Assembly: GCF_004300825.1 (NCBI RefSeq)
Contig: NZ_CP036250.1
Coordinates: 3,297,001-3,361,000 of the forward strand
Direction: 5' to 3'
DNA length: 64,000 bases
Source: Egicoccus halophilus
GTDB lineage: Bacteria > Actinomycetota > Nitriliruptoria > Nitriliruptorales > Nitriliruptoraceae
Shown: positions 56,570 to 64,000 of the stretch, piece after piece
Numbering within the stretch: the stretch's first letter is position 1
Layout: each line of letters opens with the position of its first letter
The notes under the pieces: generated by a model
What the model saw: the letters and a program-made list of their open reading frames with translations, nothing else
Databases searched by the model: none
What the model was told of the DNA's origin: nothing
Translations under genes and position numbers: made by a program

Positions 56570-57366
56570 GTGCGGCGCCACCCGCACTGCCCGCCGGACT
56601 GCCGGATGTCGTGCAGGCCTCGCCGCTCGGTGGTGGGGACGTCGCGCAGGCCTGGCGGGCGACGCTGACCGACGGCCGCGAGGTCGTCGTCAAGGCCACG
56701 CCGTACGACGCCGGGCTGGAAGCCGAGGGGCTGCGCGCCCTGGCCGACGCGGGGGCGCCCACGCCCGCGCTGCTCGGGGTCGACGCGCACGTGCTGGTGC
56801 TCGAGCACGTGTCAGGGCCACCCGACTGGTCCGGGCTCGGCGCGGCGCTCGCCAGGGTCCACGGGCACCACGGCCCGGCCTTCGGCTGGCACCGCGACAA
56901 CGTCATCGGCCCCCTGCCGCAGGCCAACGGCTGGTGCCCGACGTCCGGCACCTTCGTGGTCGAACGCCGGATCCGCCCTCACCTCGAGGTCCTGCCGGCC
57001 GCCCTCGCCCGTCGGCTGGCCGCCGCCTGCGACGGGCCGTTGCCCGCCCTGCTCGACGCCCACGAGCCGACACCGAGCCTCGTGCACGGCGACCTGTGGA
57101 CGGGCAACGTCGTCGACGGGCGCTGGCTGATCGACCCGGCGGTCCACCACGCCGACCGTGAGACCGACCTCGCCATGCTGACGCTGTTCGGCGCCCCGCC
57201 ACGGCCGTTCTGGGACGCCTACGCGTCCGCCGCCCCGCTCCCCGACGGGTGGGAGCAGCGCCGCCCCGCCCTGCACCTCGCGCCCCTGCTCGTCCACGTC
57301 CGGCTGTTCGGCGGCAGCTACGTCGACGGCGTGGCGCGCGCCCTGGATGCCGCAGACCTGCCCTGA
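56566..57366 (+). CDS. Fructosamine kinase-family protein
   Basis: 266 residues, aminoglycoside/fructosamine kinase fold. Lys43 in VVVKATPY, LVLEHVSGPP hinge, FGWHRDNVIGPLPQANGW (the family's own signature), catalytic Asp176 in HGDLWTGNV and Asp190 in LIDPAVHHADRETDLAM. These proteins phosphorylate ketosamines or ribulosamines on glycated proteins so that they can be released. Translationally coupled to the EamA gene. Confidence 0.93.
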   Translation: MSAAPPALPAGLPDVVQASPLGGGDVAQAWRATLTDGREVVVKATPYDAGLEAEGLRALADAGAPTPALLGVDAHVLVLEHVSGPPDWSGLGAALARVHGHHGPAFGWHRDNVIGPLPQANGWCPTSGTFVVERRIRPHLEVLPAALARRLAAACDGPLPALLDAHEPTPSLVHGDLWTGNVVDGRWLIDPAVHHADRETDLAMLTLFGAPPRPFWDAYASAAPLPDGWEQRRPALHLAPLLVHVRLFGGSYVDGVARALDAADLP

Positions 57367-57433
57367 GCGAGGCGACGCCGGGATCTCGGACGCGACGCAC
57401 GTGTGTCAGAAGCCGGGCGTGTGCAGATGAGCA

Positions 57434-57477
57434 CGCACGGATCGACGGTCGCGGTGGCGCTGGGCGCGATCCGTGCG
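57434..57477. repeat. Inverted repeat between convergent genes, possible terminator
   Basis: Eleven-base arms CGCACGGATCG (57434-57444) and CGATCCGTGCG (57467-57477) with a 22-nt loop, between the fructosamine kinase gene and etfA. A near-palindrome GACGCACGTGTGTC at 57393-57406 is related to the CGCACGTGCG repeats. No gene is seen in 57367-57609. Confidence 0.5.
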
Positions 57478-57609
57478 TCCGCACGTCGGGCAGTGCGGAT
57501 CAGGGCGCACGGATGGCGCCGATCAGCCCCTGCCGGCGGCACCTCGGGCGGCAGGAGGAAACGACGACGCGGACACCCGGAACGGGTGCCCGCGTCGGTG
57601 AGCAACGTG

Positions 57610-58593
57610 TCAGCCCTTGCGCGCCTGGAGCTCCTCGATCAGCTTCGGGACGACGGTGTACAGGTCGCCCACGATGCCGAAGTCGGCGATCGAGAAGATC
57701 GGTGCCTCGCCGTCCTTGTTGATCGCGATGATGTTCTGCGAGGTCTGCATCCCGGCCCGGTGCTGGATGGCACCGGAGATGCCCGAGCCGATGTAGAGCA
57801 TCGGCGACACGGTGCGGCCGGTCTGGCCGATCTGGTAGCGGTGCGGGTACCAACCGGCGTCGGTCGCGGCACGCGACGCGCCGACCCCGGCGCCGAGCAC
57901 GTCGGCGAGCTGCTCCATCAGCTCGAAGCCCTGCTCGTCACCGAGCCCACGCCCACCGGCGACCACGACCGCGGCCTCGGCGATGTCGGGCCGGTCCGAG
58001 GTGACCTGCTTCTCGACGTTGGTCACCTTGGCGGCCGTGGCGGCCTCCGACAGCGACACGTCGAGGTTCACGACCTCGGCGGCGCCGCCACCGGTCTCCT
58101 CGGCGGCGAAGGCGTTGTTGGAGATACCGACGATCTGCTTCCTGCCGTCGGCGAAGGTGCACTTGGTGATCAGTTCCCCACCGAAGATCTCCTTGGTGGC
58201 GACGATCCTGCCGTCGGCGACCTCCACGCCGGTCGCGTCGGTGATGACGCCACCGTCGACCCGGATCGCCAGGCGTGCGGCGACGTCCTTGATCAGGTTG
58301 GTCGACGCGAAGAACAGGATCTCGGCGCCGGAGGTCTCCATCACCTGCTGCAGGGCCTCGACCTGCGGCAGGGTGACGTAGCCGAGCGCGTCCGGCGAGT
58401 CCCAGGCGTACAGCTTGGTCGCGCCGTGGCGCCCCAGGACGTCGGCCGCGCCGGACGCCCCCTCGCCCAGCCACACGGCCGACACCGTGTCACCGGTCTG
58501 CGAGGCGACCTGGTTGGCCGCCGTGAGCATCTGCAGGGACAGCTTGCGCGGCTGGCCCTCGGCGTGGTCGATCAGTACGAGCAGCTCACCCAT
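57610..58593 (-). CDS. etfA: Electron transfer flavoprotein alpha subunit
   Basis: 327 residues, binds FAD and passes electrons from acyl-CoA dehydrogenases to the quinone pool. FAD domain from ~200: [35 protein letters not shown], and [15 protein letters not shown], then [21 protein letters not shown]. Follows etfB by 121 nt in the same orientation; both share AGAGGGAAA in their leaders. Confidence 0.97.
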   Translation of the reverse strand: MGELLVLIDHAEGQPRKLSLQMLTAANQVASQTGDTVSAVWLGEGASGAADVLGRHGATKLYAWDSPDALGYVTLPQVEALQQVMETSGAEILFFASTNLIKDVAARLAIRVDGGVITDATGVEVADGRIVATKEIFGGELITKCTFADGRKQIVGISNNAFAAEETGGGAAEVVNLDVSLSEAATAAKVTNVEKQVTSDRPDIAEAAVVVAGGRGLGDEQGFELMEQLADVLGAGVGASRAATDAGWYPHRYQIGQTGRTVSPMLYIGSGISGAIQHRAGMQTSQNIIAINKDGEAPIFSIADFGIVGDLYTVVPKLIEELQARKG

Positions 58594-58714
58594 GGATGTC
58601 TCTTTCCCTCTCTGACCCGGCCTTCACCGGGTATGTCGTGCGGCCGCTGACCGTTCGGGACCGCCGAGCGCAGGGAAGCCTCCTGCGTCGATGCGGAAGC
58701 GGCCGCGACCCGGA

Positions 58715-59500
58715 TCAGACGAACTTCTTGGACTGCATCCAGTCGGCGAGCTGCGCGGCCGTGGCGCCCGAACCGTCGTCCTCGACGATGGTCCCGGCCT
58801 CCTTCGGCGGACGGTGCTCGAACTCGGTGATCACCGCGTTGGCGTTGGCCATGCCGACCTCGGAGGTGTCGAGTCCGATGTCGGCGGCCGACTTGACGTC
58901 CAGCGGCTTGGACTTCGCCGCCATGATCCCCTTGAAGGAGGGGTAGCGCGGCTCGTTGATCGCCTCGACCACCGACACGATCGCCGGCAGGGTCGACTCG
59001 ACGACGTCGTAGCCCTCCTCGTGCTCGCGGTGGACGACGACCTTGTCCCCGTCGACCTCGAGGTGGCGGGCGTAGGTCAGCGAGGGCAGCCCGAGGATCT
59101 CCGCCACGGCGGCCGGCACGACGCAGGTGCGGGCGTCGGTGGCCTGGTTGCCGAAGATCACGAGGTCGAACTCCTCGTTCTTCAGCGCGGCCGCGATGGC
59201 CTTGGCGGTCCCGATCGCGTCGGAGCCGGCGACGGCGTCGTCGGTGATCTGCACCGCCGAGTCCAGCCCGTAGCTCAGCGCCTTGCGCACGATCGGCTGC
59301 GCGGACTCCGGGCCCATCAGCAGGACCTTCACCTCGGCGCCCTGCGACTCCTTGAGCCGCACGGCCTCCTCGATGGAGAACTCGTTGATCGGGCACAGGA
59401 CCGACTCGATCCCGTCCCGATCCACGGTCTTGTCGTTCGGGTCGATGTTCTTCTCGCCTGCCGTGTCCGGCACGCGCTTGACCGGGACGATGACCTTCAT
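58715..59500 (-). CDS. etfB: Electron transfer flavoprotein beta subunit
   Basis: 261 residues, AMP-binding partner of EtfA. VIVPVKRVPDTAGEKNI at 3-19, NEFSIEEAVRLKE, GNQATDARTCVVPAAVAEILGLP and EGYDVVESTLPAIVSV are the family marks. ATG 59500 with GAGGGAAA upstream. Divergent from the methyltransferase-GH57 pair, as fixA/fixB are from Rv3030/Rv3031 in Mycobacterium tuberculosis. Confidence 0.97.
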   Translation of the reverse strand: MKVIVPVKRVPDTAGEKNIDPNDKTVDRDGIESVLCPINEFSIEEAVRLKESQGAEVKVLLMGPESAQPIVRKALSYGLDSAVQITDDAVAGSDAIGTAKAIAAALKNEEFDLVIFGNQATDARTCVVPAAVAEILGLPSLTYARHLEVDGDKVVVHREHEEGYDVVESTLPAIVSVVEAINEPRYPSFKGIMAAKSKPLDVKSAADIGLDTSEVGMANANAVITEFEHRPPKEAGTIVEDDGSGATAAQLADWMQSKKFV

Positions 59501-59575
59501 GTCGTCGTTTCCCTCTCGTCGTCCGGCGCGCCACGGACGTGACGGGCCCGGGTTGCTCTCTCGCTCTCGCCCGCG

Positions 59576-59604
59576 ATCGAATTGGAGCGGACGCTCAAAG
59601 TCAA
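59576..59604 (-). promoter_or_regulatory. Predicted etfBA promoter
   Basis: On the minus strand TTGACT (59599-59604), 17-bp spacer and TTCGAT (59576-59581), about 75 nt before the etfB start. The -35 is good, the -10 mediocre. Confidence 0.45.
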
Positions 59605-59696
59605 ATCCCCGTGCTGTCCGACGGTCCGCGCCCGACCACGATCGGGGCGCACACACGACTACGGGGTCCTTCGCCGCCAACCGTAGGCTTGCCGCC

Positions 59697-60509
59697 ATGA
59701 GCGACCACCATCCAGCCCCGGCCGTCGGCCCCGGCAACGCCCCGGCGGGCGCCGCCGACGGGCTCGTCCTCACCGGCGAGCGCACCCTGCCCGGCATCGC
59801 CGACGAGAACTACTGGTTCCAACGGCACGTCGTCGCCTACGAGCTCGCCGTCGCCTCGCTCACCGGTGGCGAGGTGGTACTCGACGCCGGCTGCGGCGAG
59901 GGGTACGGCCTGGCGATGCTGGCCGGTGCCGGCGCCGCACGGGTCGTCGGCGTCGACCTCGACCCCACGGTCGTCGCCCACGCCCGGACGGCCTACGCCG
60001 CCACGCACCCGGCGGTGGAGGTCCACGCCGCCGAGTTGCTGGCTCTGCCGCTGGCCGACGACGCGATCGACCTCACGGTCTCGTTCCAGGTCGTTGAGCA
60101 CCTCTACGACATCCCCGGCTACCTGCGCTCGCTGCGTCGCGTGACCCGCCCCGGTGCGACGGTGATGATCGCCACCCCGAACCGGCTCACGTTCACCTCC
60201 GGCAGCGACGTCCCGGTCAACCCGTTCCACACCCGGGAGTTCACCGCCGCCGAACTGCACGACGAGCTGACCGACGCCGGCCTCGAGGTGCAGCGTCTGC
60301 TGGGTGTCCACGCCGGCGCGTGGCTGACCAGCATCGAGGTGGCAGCGGGCCGTCCGCTGCCGGACCTGCTGGCCGCGACGGACCCGGCGCGGTGGCCGCA
60401 CTGGCTGCGCCGGACCGTGCACGCCGTGACGCCCGCCGCCTTCGCGGTCCACGGTGACGACCTCGACGCCAGCCTCGACCTCGTCGCCGTCTGCCGGGTG
60501 CCCGGATGA
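59697..60509 (+). CDS. SAM-dependent methyltransferase, Rv3030-like by position
   Basis: 270 residues. LTGERTLPG and YWFQRHVVAYE lead-in, SAM motif I VVLDAGCGEGYGLAMLA near 62-78, VVGVDLDP, FQVVEHLYDIPGYLRSLRRVTRPGA-type motifs. The ATG at 59697 has no ribosome site; TAGGCT (59684-59689) lies 7 nt upstream, so leaderless. Overlaps the GH57 gene (ATGA). By synteny a role in methylglucose lipopolysaccharide-like polysaccharide methylation is proposed, not shown. Confidence 0.88.
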   Translation: MSDHHPAPAVGPGNAPAGAADGLVLTGERTLPGIADENYWFQRHVVAYELAVASLTGGEVVLDAGCGEGYGLAMLAGAGAARVVGVDLDPTVVAHARTAYAATHPAVEVHAAELLALPLADDAIDLTVSFQVVEHLYDIPGYLRSLRRVTRPGATVMIATPNRLTFTSGSDVPVNPFHTREFTAAELHDELTDAGLEVQRLLGVHAGAWLTSIEVAAGRPLPDLLAATDPARWPHWLRRTVHAVTPAAFAVHGDDLDASLDLVAVCRVPG

Positions 60510-62173
60510 CCCCCGCCCCGTCCGGGGAGTTCGCGCTCGTCCTGCACACCCACCTGCCGTTGCTCGCCGGCCACGGGGTGTGGCCGGTCGGCGAGGAGTG
60601 GCTGTTCCAGGCCTGGTCCGGTTCGTGGTTGCCCGTGACCCGGGTCCTCGAACGGCTCGCCGAGGACGGCCGACGCGACGTGCTCACGCTCGGCGTCACC
60701 CCGACCGTGGCCGCCCAGGTCCGCGACCCCCGCCTCGCCAGGGACCTCGGCACCTGGCTGGCCGGACAGCAGTGGCGCAGCGAGGAGCAGCGCTGGCACC
60801 GGCACCTGGGGCCGCAGGTGGTCGAGCTGGCCACCTACTACTGGCGCCACTTCGCCGACCTGCTCGCCTACCACACCGACGTCGAGTCCCGCGGCGGGCT
60901 GACCACGGTGTGGGCCGAGCTCGCCCGGGCCGGTGTGATCGAGCTGCTCGGCGGCCCGGCGACCCACCCCTACCTGCCGTTGGTGCCGGACCCGGCCGAG
61001 ATCGACGCGCAGCTCGCCGACGGCCTCGCCGCACAGGTCGACTGGGCCGGAGAGCGCCCCCGCGGGCTGTGGGCCCCGGAGATGGGGTACCGCCCCCGTG
61101 GTCCGGTCGCCGACCCGACCGCTCCGCCGCTGCACGTCGACGCCTCCGGCTCCCCGACCCTGCCACGTCGCGGTCCTCCGCTTCCCGGTCTCGAGGAGCA
61201 CTACGCCGCGGCCGGGATCGACCACGTGCTGTTGGACACCGCCACGCTGTGGCGTGGCGCGGGCCATGCCGACCGGGACTGGGTCGCTGCCGAGTTCCTC
61301 ACCGACGCCGAGGCGGCGCAGCTGCCCGAACGCTTCACCGGCGTCCTGATCGGCGACTCGGACGTGGCTGCGTTCCCCCGGGACCTCGAGGTCGGCGGCC
61401 ACGTGTGGTCGGCCGCCTCCGGCTACCCCGGTGACGTCTGGTACCGCGACTTCCACGCCCACGGCACGTTCGGCACCCAGCCGTCGTGGCGGGTGACCGA
61501 CCGCCATCTGCCCTCGGACGCCAAGCAGCCCTACGAACCGGCGGCGGCTGCCGCCCGCGTGCAGGCCCACGCCGAGCACTTCGCCGGCGTCCTGCGCAAG
61601 ACGCTCGCCGCCCGTCCCGACGGGGTGGTCGTGTGTGCCTACGACACCGAGCTGTTCGGGCACTGGTGGTTCGAGGGCCCGGCCTGGCTCGAGACGCTGC
61701 TGCGCCGGGTCGCCGACGACCCGGCCCTGACCACCACCACGCTCGCCTCCCGGCGGCAGCGGCGACCACCTCGCCGACGGCTGGCCCTGCCCGAGTCGTC
61801 GTGGGGCTACGCCAAGCACCACGCCAGCTGGGTGGGAGCGGCCACGCGGCCGATGTGGCAGACGCTCGACGACGCACGCGTGCGGGCCCGGACCGCGCTG
61901 GCCGGCGGCCGCGGCGTCCCGGAACTGCGCGAGCAGCTCGCACGCGAGCTCGCGCTGCTGACCACCTCGGACTGGCCGTACATGGTCCTGCGGGGCAACA
62001 CGGCCGACTACGGCGAACGGCGCGTCCGCGGCCACGCCGACGCCGTGGCCCACCTCGCGGATCTGGTCGAGGCCGACCGCGGGCCCGACGCCGAGGCCGA
62101 GCGGCTGCGGGCGGTCGATCGCGCGCCGACGCGCGTGGACGCCCTGCTGGCCGCACTGGACCCACCAGGCTGA
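60506..62173 (+). CDS. GH57-family glycoside hydrolase / 1,4-alpha-glucan branching enzyme
   Basis: 555 residues. GH57 marks: LHTHLPLL (His14, His16), nucleophile Glu192 in GLWAPEMGYRP, acid/base Asp380 in CAYDTELFGHWWFEG, and a C-terminal helical domain with SWGYAKHHASWV. Pattern fits branching enzymes such as Rv3031. Between residues 196 and 220 the chain is Pro/Gly/Arg-rich, an irregular insert. The partner glycosyltransferase found next in mycobacteria is absent; an ABC exporter converges instead. Confidence 0.9.
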   Translation: MTPAPSGEFALVLHTHLPLLAGHGVWPVGEEWLFQAWSGSWLPVTRVLERLAEDGRRDVLTLGVTPTVAAQVRDPRLARDLGTWLAGQQWRSEEQRWHRHLGPQVVELATYYWRHFADLLAYHTDVESRGGLTTVWAELARAGVIELLGGPATHPYLPLVPDPAEIDAQLADGLAAQVDWAGERPRGLWAPEMGYRPRGPVADPTAPPLHVDASGSPTLPRRGPPLPGLEEHYAAAGIDHVLLDTATLWRGAGHADRDWVAAEFLTDAEAAQLPERFTGVLIGDSDVAAFPRDLEVGGHVWSAASGYPGDVWYRDFHAHGTFGTQPSWRVTDRHLPSDAKQPYEPAAAAARVQAHAEHFAGVLRKTLAARPDGVVVCAYDTELFGHWWFEGPAWLETLLRRVADDPALTTTTLASRRQRRPPRRRLALPESSWGYAKHHASWVGAATRPMWQTLDDARVRARTALAGGRGVPELREQLARELALLTTSDWPYMVLRGNTADYGERRVRGHADAVAHLADLVEADRGPDAEAERLRAVDRAPTRVDALLAALDPPG

Positions 62174-62201
62174 GCCGGCCTCCGCGCGGTCAGACGCGCG
62201 G

Positions 62202-62984
62202 TCAGACGTCGCGGGCCCGCATCAGGATCGCCGCCGCCAGGGTGAACAGCACCACGTAGCCGACGAAGGCCGCCAGTGCCGTGCCCGGCTCGAGGAAGGC
62301 CATGTTCGGCGGCATCTGCGCGCGGGCCTCCTCGGTGATGAACACCGAGTTGAGGGCCTGGAAGGGCAGCCACTGCCCCACCCGCGGCAGCGTGAAGGCC
62401 ACGAACTGCTCGACCACGAACACCCACAGCAGCGCGACCGTGATCGCGATGACCTGGCTGCGCAGCAGCGCCCCGAGCGCCACGCCGAACAGCGCCGTGA
62501 GCACCAGCCCCACGAACGCCTGCCACAGCGCCGTGGTCACCTCCGGTCCCCACTGCAACGCCTCCCCGTGCGCCACCGCCAGCGCCAGCAGCAGCGCCGC
62601 GACCAACGCCAGGCTGGTGACGACGAACAGCACCGCGTACACGGCGCCGGCGGCCAGCTTCGCGCCGAGCACGGTCAGCCGGGAGGGCACCAGCTGCAGG
62701 GTGCGGCCGATCGTGCCGTGTCGGAACTCGGTCGTGACCGCCAGCAGCCCGACGATCAGCACGATCATCGAGTTGCCGCCGATGGCGTCGATCACCTCGG
62801 CGACCTGCGCCGACGAGCCGGTGAACTCGGTCCCGAACGCCGGGAAGACGAATGGCAGCAACCCGCTGAGCGCCACCAGCGCCCAGCCGATGCCGGTCAA
62901 CACCCAGGTCGTGGGCACGGTGCGCAGCTTGCGGGTCTCGGCGGCCAGCAGGTGCCACCCGGTGGCCGTGGCGGTCTGGCTCAT
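62202..62984 (-). CDS. ABC-2-type transporter permease
   Basis: 260 residues, six TM helices, of the group paired with Ecs/bacitracin-type ATPases in actinobacteria (AAETRKLRTVPTTWVL opening, TTEFRHGTIGRTL loop). The ATG at 62984 overlaps the ATPase stop (ATGA). A 12-bp tandem duplication (62184-62207) at the 3' end repeats the TGA. With its ATPase partner damaged, its function here is doubtful. Confidence 0.9.
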   Translation of the reverse strand: MSQTATATGWHLLAAETRKLRTVPTTWVLTGIGWALVALSGLLPFVFPAFGTEFTGSSAQVAEVIDAIGGNSMIVLIVGLLAVTTEFRHGTIGRTLQLVPSRLTVLGAKLAAGAVYAVLFVVTSLALVAALLLALAVAHGEALQWGPEVTTALWQAFVGLVLTALFGVALGALLRSQVIAITVALLWVFVVEQFVAFTLPRVGQWLPFQALNSVFITEEARAQMPPNMAFLEPGTALAAFVGYVVLFTLAAAILMRARDV

Positions 62985-63658
62985 GCGATCTCACTCCCGC
63001 CGGTCAGTTCCATGAACACGTCCTCGAGCTCGGCCTTGAGCGGTCGCAGCTCCCGCAGCGCCACGCCGGCGGCGAGCGCCGCGTCGCCGACCTGGTCGGC
63101 GTCCACGCCACGCACCGTCAACCCCTCCGGGCCGGCCACGACCTCGGCGCCATGGGCGACCAGCGCCTCGTGCAGGCGCCGGTCGTCGCGGCTGGCGACC
63201 ACCACCGCCGCCCCACCGGCCGCGGCGGTGAGCTGGGCCACGGGCGCCTCGGTCACGATCCGGCCCTGGCGGATCACGATCACGTCGTCGGCGAGCCGGG
63301 CGACCTCGTTGATCAGGTGCGAGGAGACGAACACCGTGCGGCCCTCGTCGGCCAGTCCGCGCAGGAACTGGCGCACCCACACGATGCCCTGCGGGTCGAG
63401 GCCGTTCGCCGGCTCGTCGAGCAGCAGCACCTTCGGGTCGCCCAGCATCGCCAGCGCGATGCCGAGCCGCTGGCGCATGCCGAGGCTGAACGCGCCCACC
63501 CGCTTGTGTGCCGCCGCCTCGAGCCCGACCAGCTCGAGCACCTCGTCGCAGCGTGCGAACGGGATCCCGACGGCGCGGGCGTTGACCCGCACCTCCTCGA
63601 TCGCCTTGCGTCCCGGGTGGTGGCCGACGCCGTCGACGATCGCGCCGACGGTCCCCAC
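62981..63658 (-). CDS. ABC transporter ATP-binding protein, N-terminally truncated (Walker A missing)
   Basis: 225 residues read from a GTG at 63658. Present: signature FSLGMRQRLGIALAML, Walker B VLLLDEPANGLDPQG, H-loop FVSSHLINEV, and a C-terminal domain. The Walker A P-loop and first ~70 residues are absent. Similarity to the family continues upstream only to about 63688 (GAPFARLDDP), with no start codon there; beyond that the DNA belongs to a different gene. It is probably a pseudogene, or an assembly join; it cannot bind ATP normally. Confidence 0.8.
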   Translation of the reverse strand: MGTVGAIVDGVGHHPGRKAIEEVRVNARAVGIPFARCDEVLELVGLEAAAHKRVGAFSLGMRQRLGIALAMLGDPKVLLLDEPANGLDPQGIVWVRQFLRGLADEGRTVFVSSHLINEVARLADDVIVIRQGRIVTEAPVAQLTAAAGGAAVVVASRDDRRLHEALVAHGAEVVAGPEGLTVRGVDADQVGDAALAAGVALRELRPLKAELEDVFMELTGGSEIA

Positions 63659-63688
63659 CGGGTCGTCGAGCCTGGCGAAGGGCGCGCC

Positions 63689-63849
63689 GCGCCGGCGCCG
63701 ACGAGCACCCCGAACGGCACCAGGAACAACGGCGCCCGCTGCGAGCGTCCCCGCTCCTCGAAGTGACGCTGCGTGACCGTGGCACCGGCGGCCCCGAGCA
63801 GGACCAGCAGCAGCCCCAGCACGGCCACGAGTGTGCCGTCGAGTTCCAT
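63689..63849 (-). pseudogene. 5' fragment of a small membrane-protein gene fused to the truncated ATPase
   Basis: From ATG 63849 (or GTG 63852) the reading gives MELDGTLVAVLGLLLVLLGA, a TM helix, then TVTQRHFEERGRSQRAPLF and the start of a second hydrophobic stretch LVPFGVLVGAGA. At about 63689 it meets the ATPase remnant in another frame and continues only as shadow sequence. No family recognised. A TACACT box at 63896-63901 may be its -10. Nothing further is seen from 63853 to 64000. Confidence 0.55.
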
Positions 63850-64000
63850 CACTGCCGCCGTCGCGTCGTCGGATACCGGTCCGCCCCCGACCTGCCAGTG
63901 TAGGACGCCAGCCCCTCCTGCCGCCCGGGTACGAAGTCCCGGATCGCTTGCGCGCCCGTCGCCGTCGCTCGCTTTGCCTCGCGACGAGCGGCGTGCGAGC

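Overview
The window is a contiguous stretch of a very GC-rich (roughly 73% by eye) actinobacterial chromosome. Supporting signs are many GTG starts, -10 boxes of the TAnnnT type placed 7-8 nt before start codons (leaderless genes), a type II fatty acid synthase operon, a gatCAB amidotransferase, an NrtR-controlled NAD salvage operon, a DUF222-HNH gene, and an etfAB / methyltransferase / GH57 arrangement that recalls the mycobacterial methylglucose-lipopolysaccharide locus. It looks like an ordinary chromosomal region. No prophage, IS element, CRISPR array, rRNA or tRNA gene was recognised. A deep actinobacterial lineage such as Nitriliruptoria is a guess from gene content, not shown.

Layout. 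1-3.9 kb: a minus-strand fab operon (fabD, a lysine-free biotinyl/lipoyl-fold protein, fabH, fabG, acpP, fabF running off the edge) behind a promoter with two identical 15-bp operators. 4-10.7 kb: kynureninase, SerA, group II truncated haemoglobin plus GNAT, a 92-bp tandem repeat array, dGTPase, a lipoprotein and a TetR regulator. 10.7-15 kb: ABC-2 exporter and DUF222-HNH protein. 15.2-17.8 kb: MaoC hydratase with two CitE-like lyases, the last steps of the ethylmalonyl-CoA pathway. 17.8-24.1 kb: a GGDEF protein, then an ilvB-ilvN operon with a Val/Leu-rich leader peptide and two-hairpin attenuator, continuing into an aminotransferase that has lost its PLP lysine and a PlsC acyltransferase. 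24.3-28 kb: FecCD-type importer with a methyltransferase. 28-31 kb: dxs and small genes.

31-40.2 kb is one tightly packed minus-strand unit: REC-Hpt-REC regulator, membrane-anchored HEAT protein, processive GT2 glycosyltransferase, GGDEF-EAL protein, then gatC, gatA, gatB. 40.3-43.1 kb: pncB-pncA-nrtR with a palindrome over the promoter, convergent with an orphan SdhA/NadB-type flavoprotein. 45-57.4 kb: ligA, a two-TM protein, an LpqF-like beta-lactamase-fold lipoprotein, a DUF480-SnoaL fusion, haemolysin III, mnmA with a cysteine desulfurase, YbaK, a CGNR regulator divergent from an EamA exporter, and a fructosamine kinase. 57.6-62.2 kb: etfA-etfB divergent from methyltransferase-GH57. 62.2-63.9 kb: an ABC exporter whose ATPase has lost its N-terminal third and Walker A, fused at the DNA level to the 5' end of another gene.

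Most neighbours are translationally coupled (ATGA, GTGA and TGATG overlaps), so functional units can be read from gene spacing. The most unusual items are the lysine-free aminotransferase in the ilv operon, the lysine-free biotinyl-like protein in the fab operon, the GT2/HEAT/c-di-GMP/phosphorelay unit joined to gatCAB, the two dispersed repeat families, and the broken ABC ATPase.
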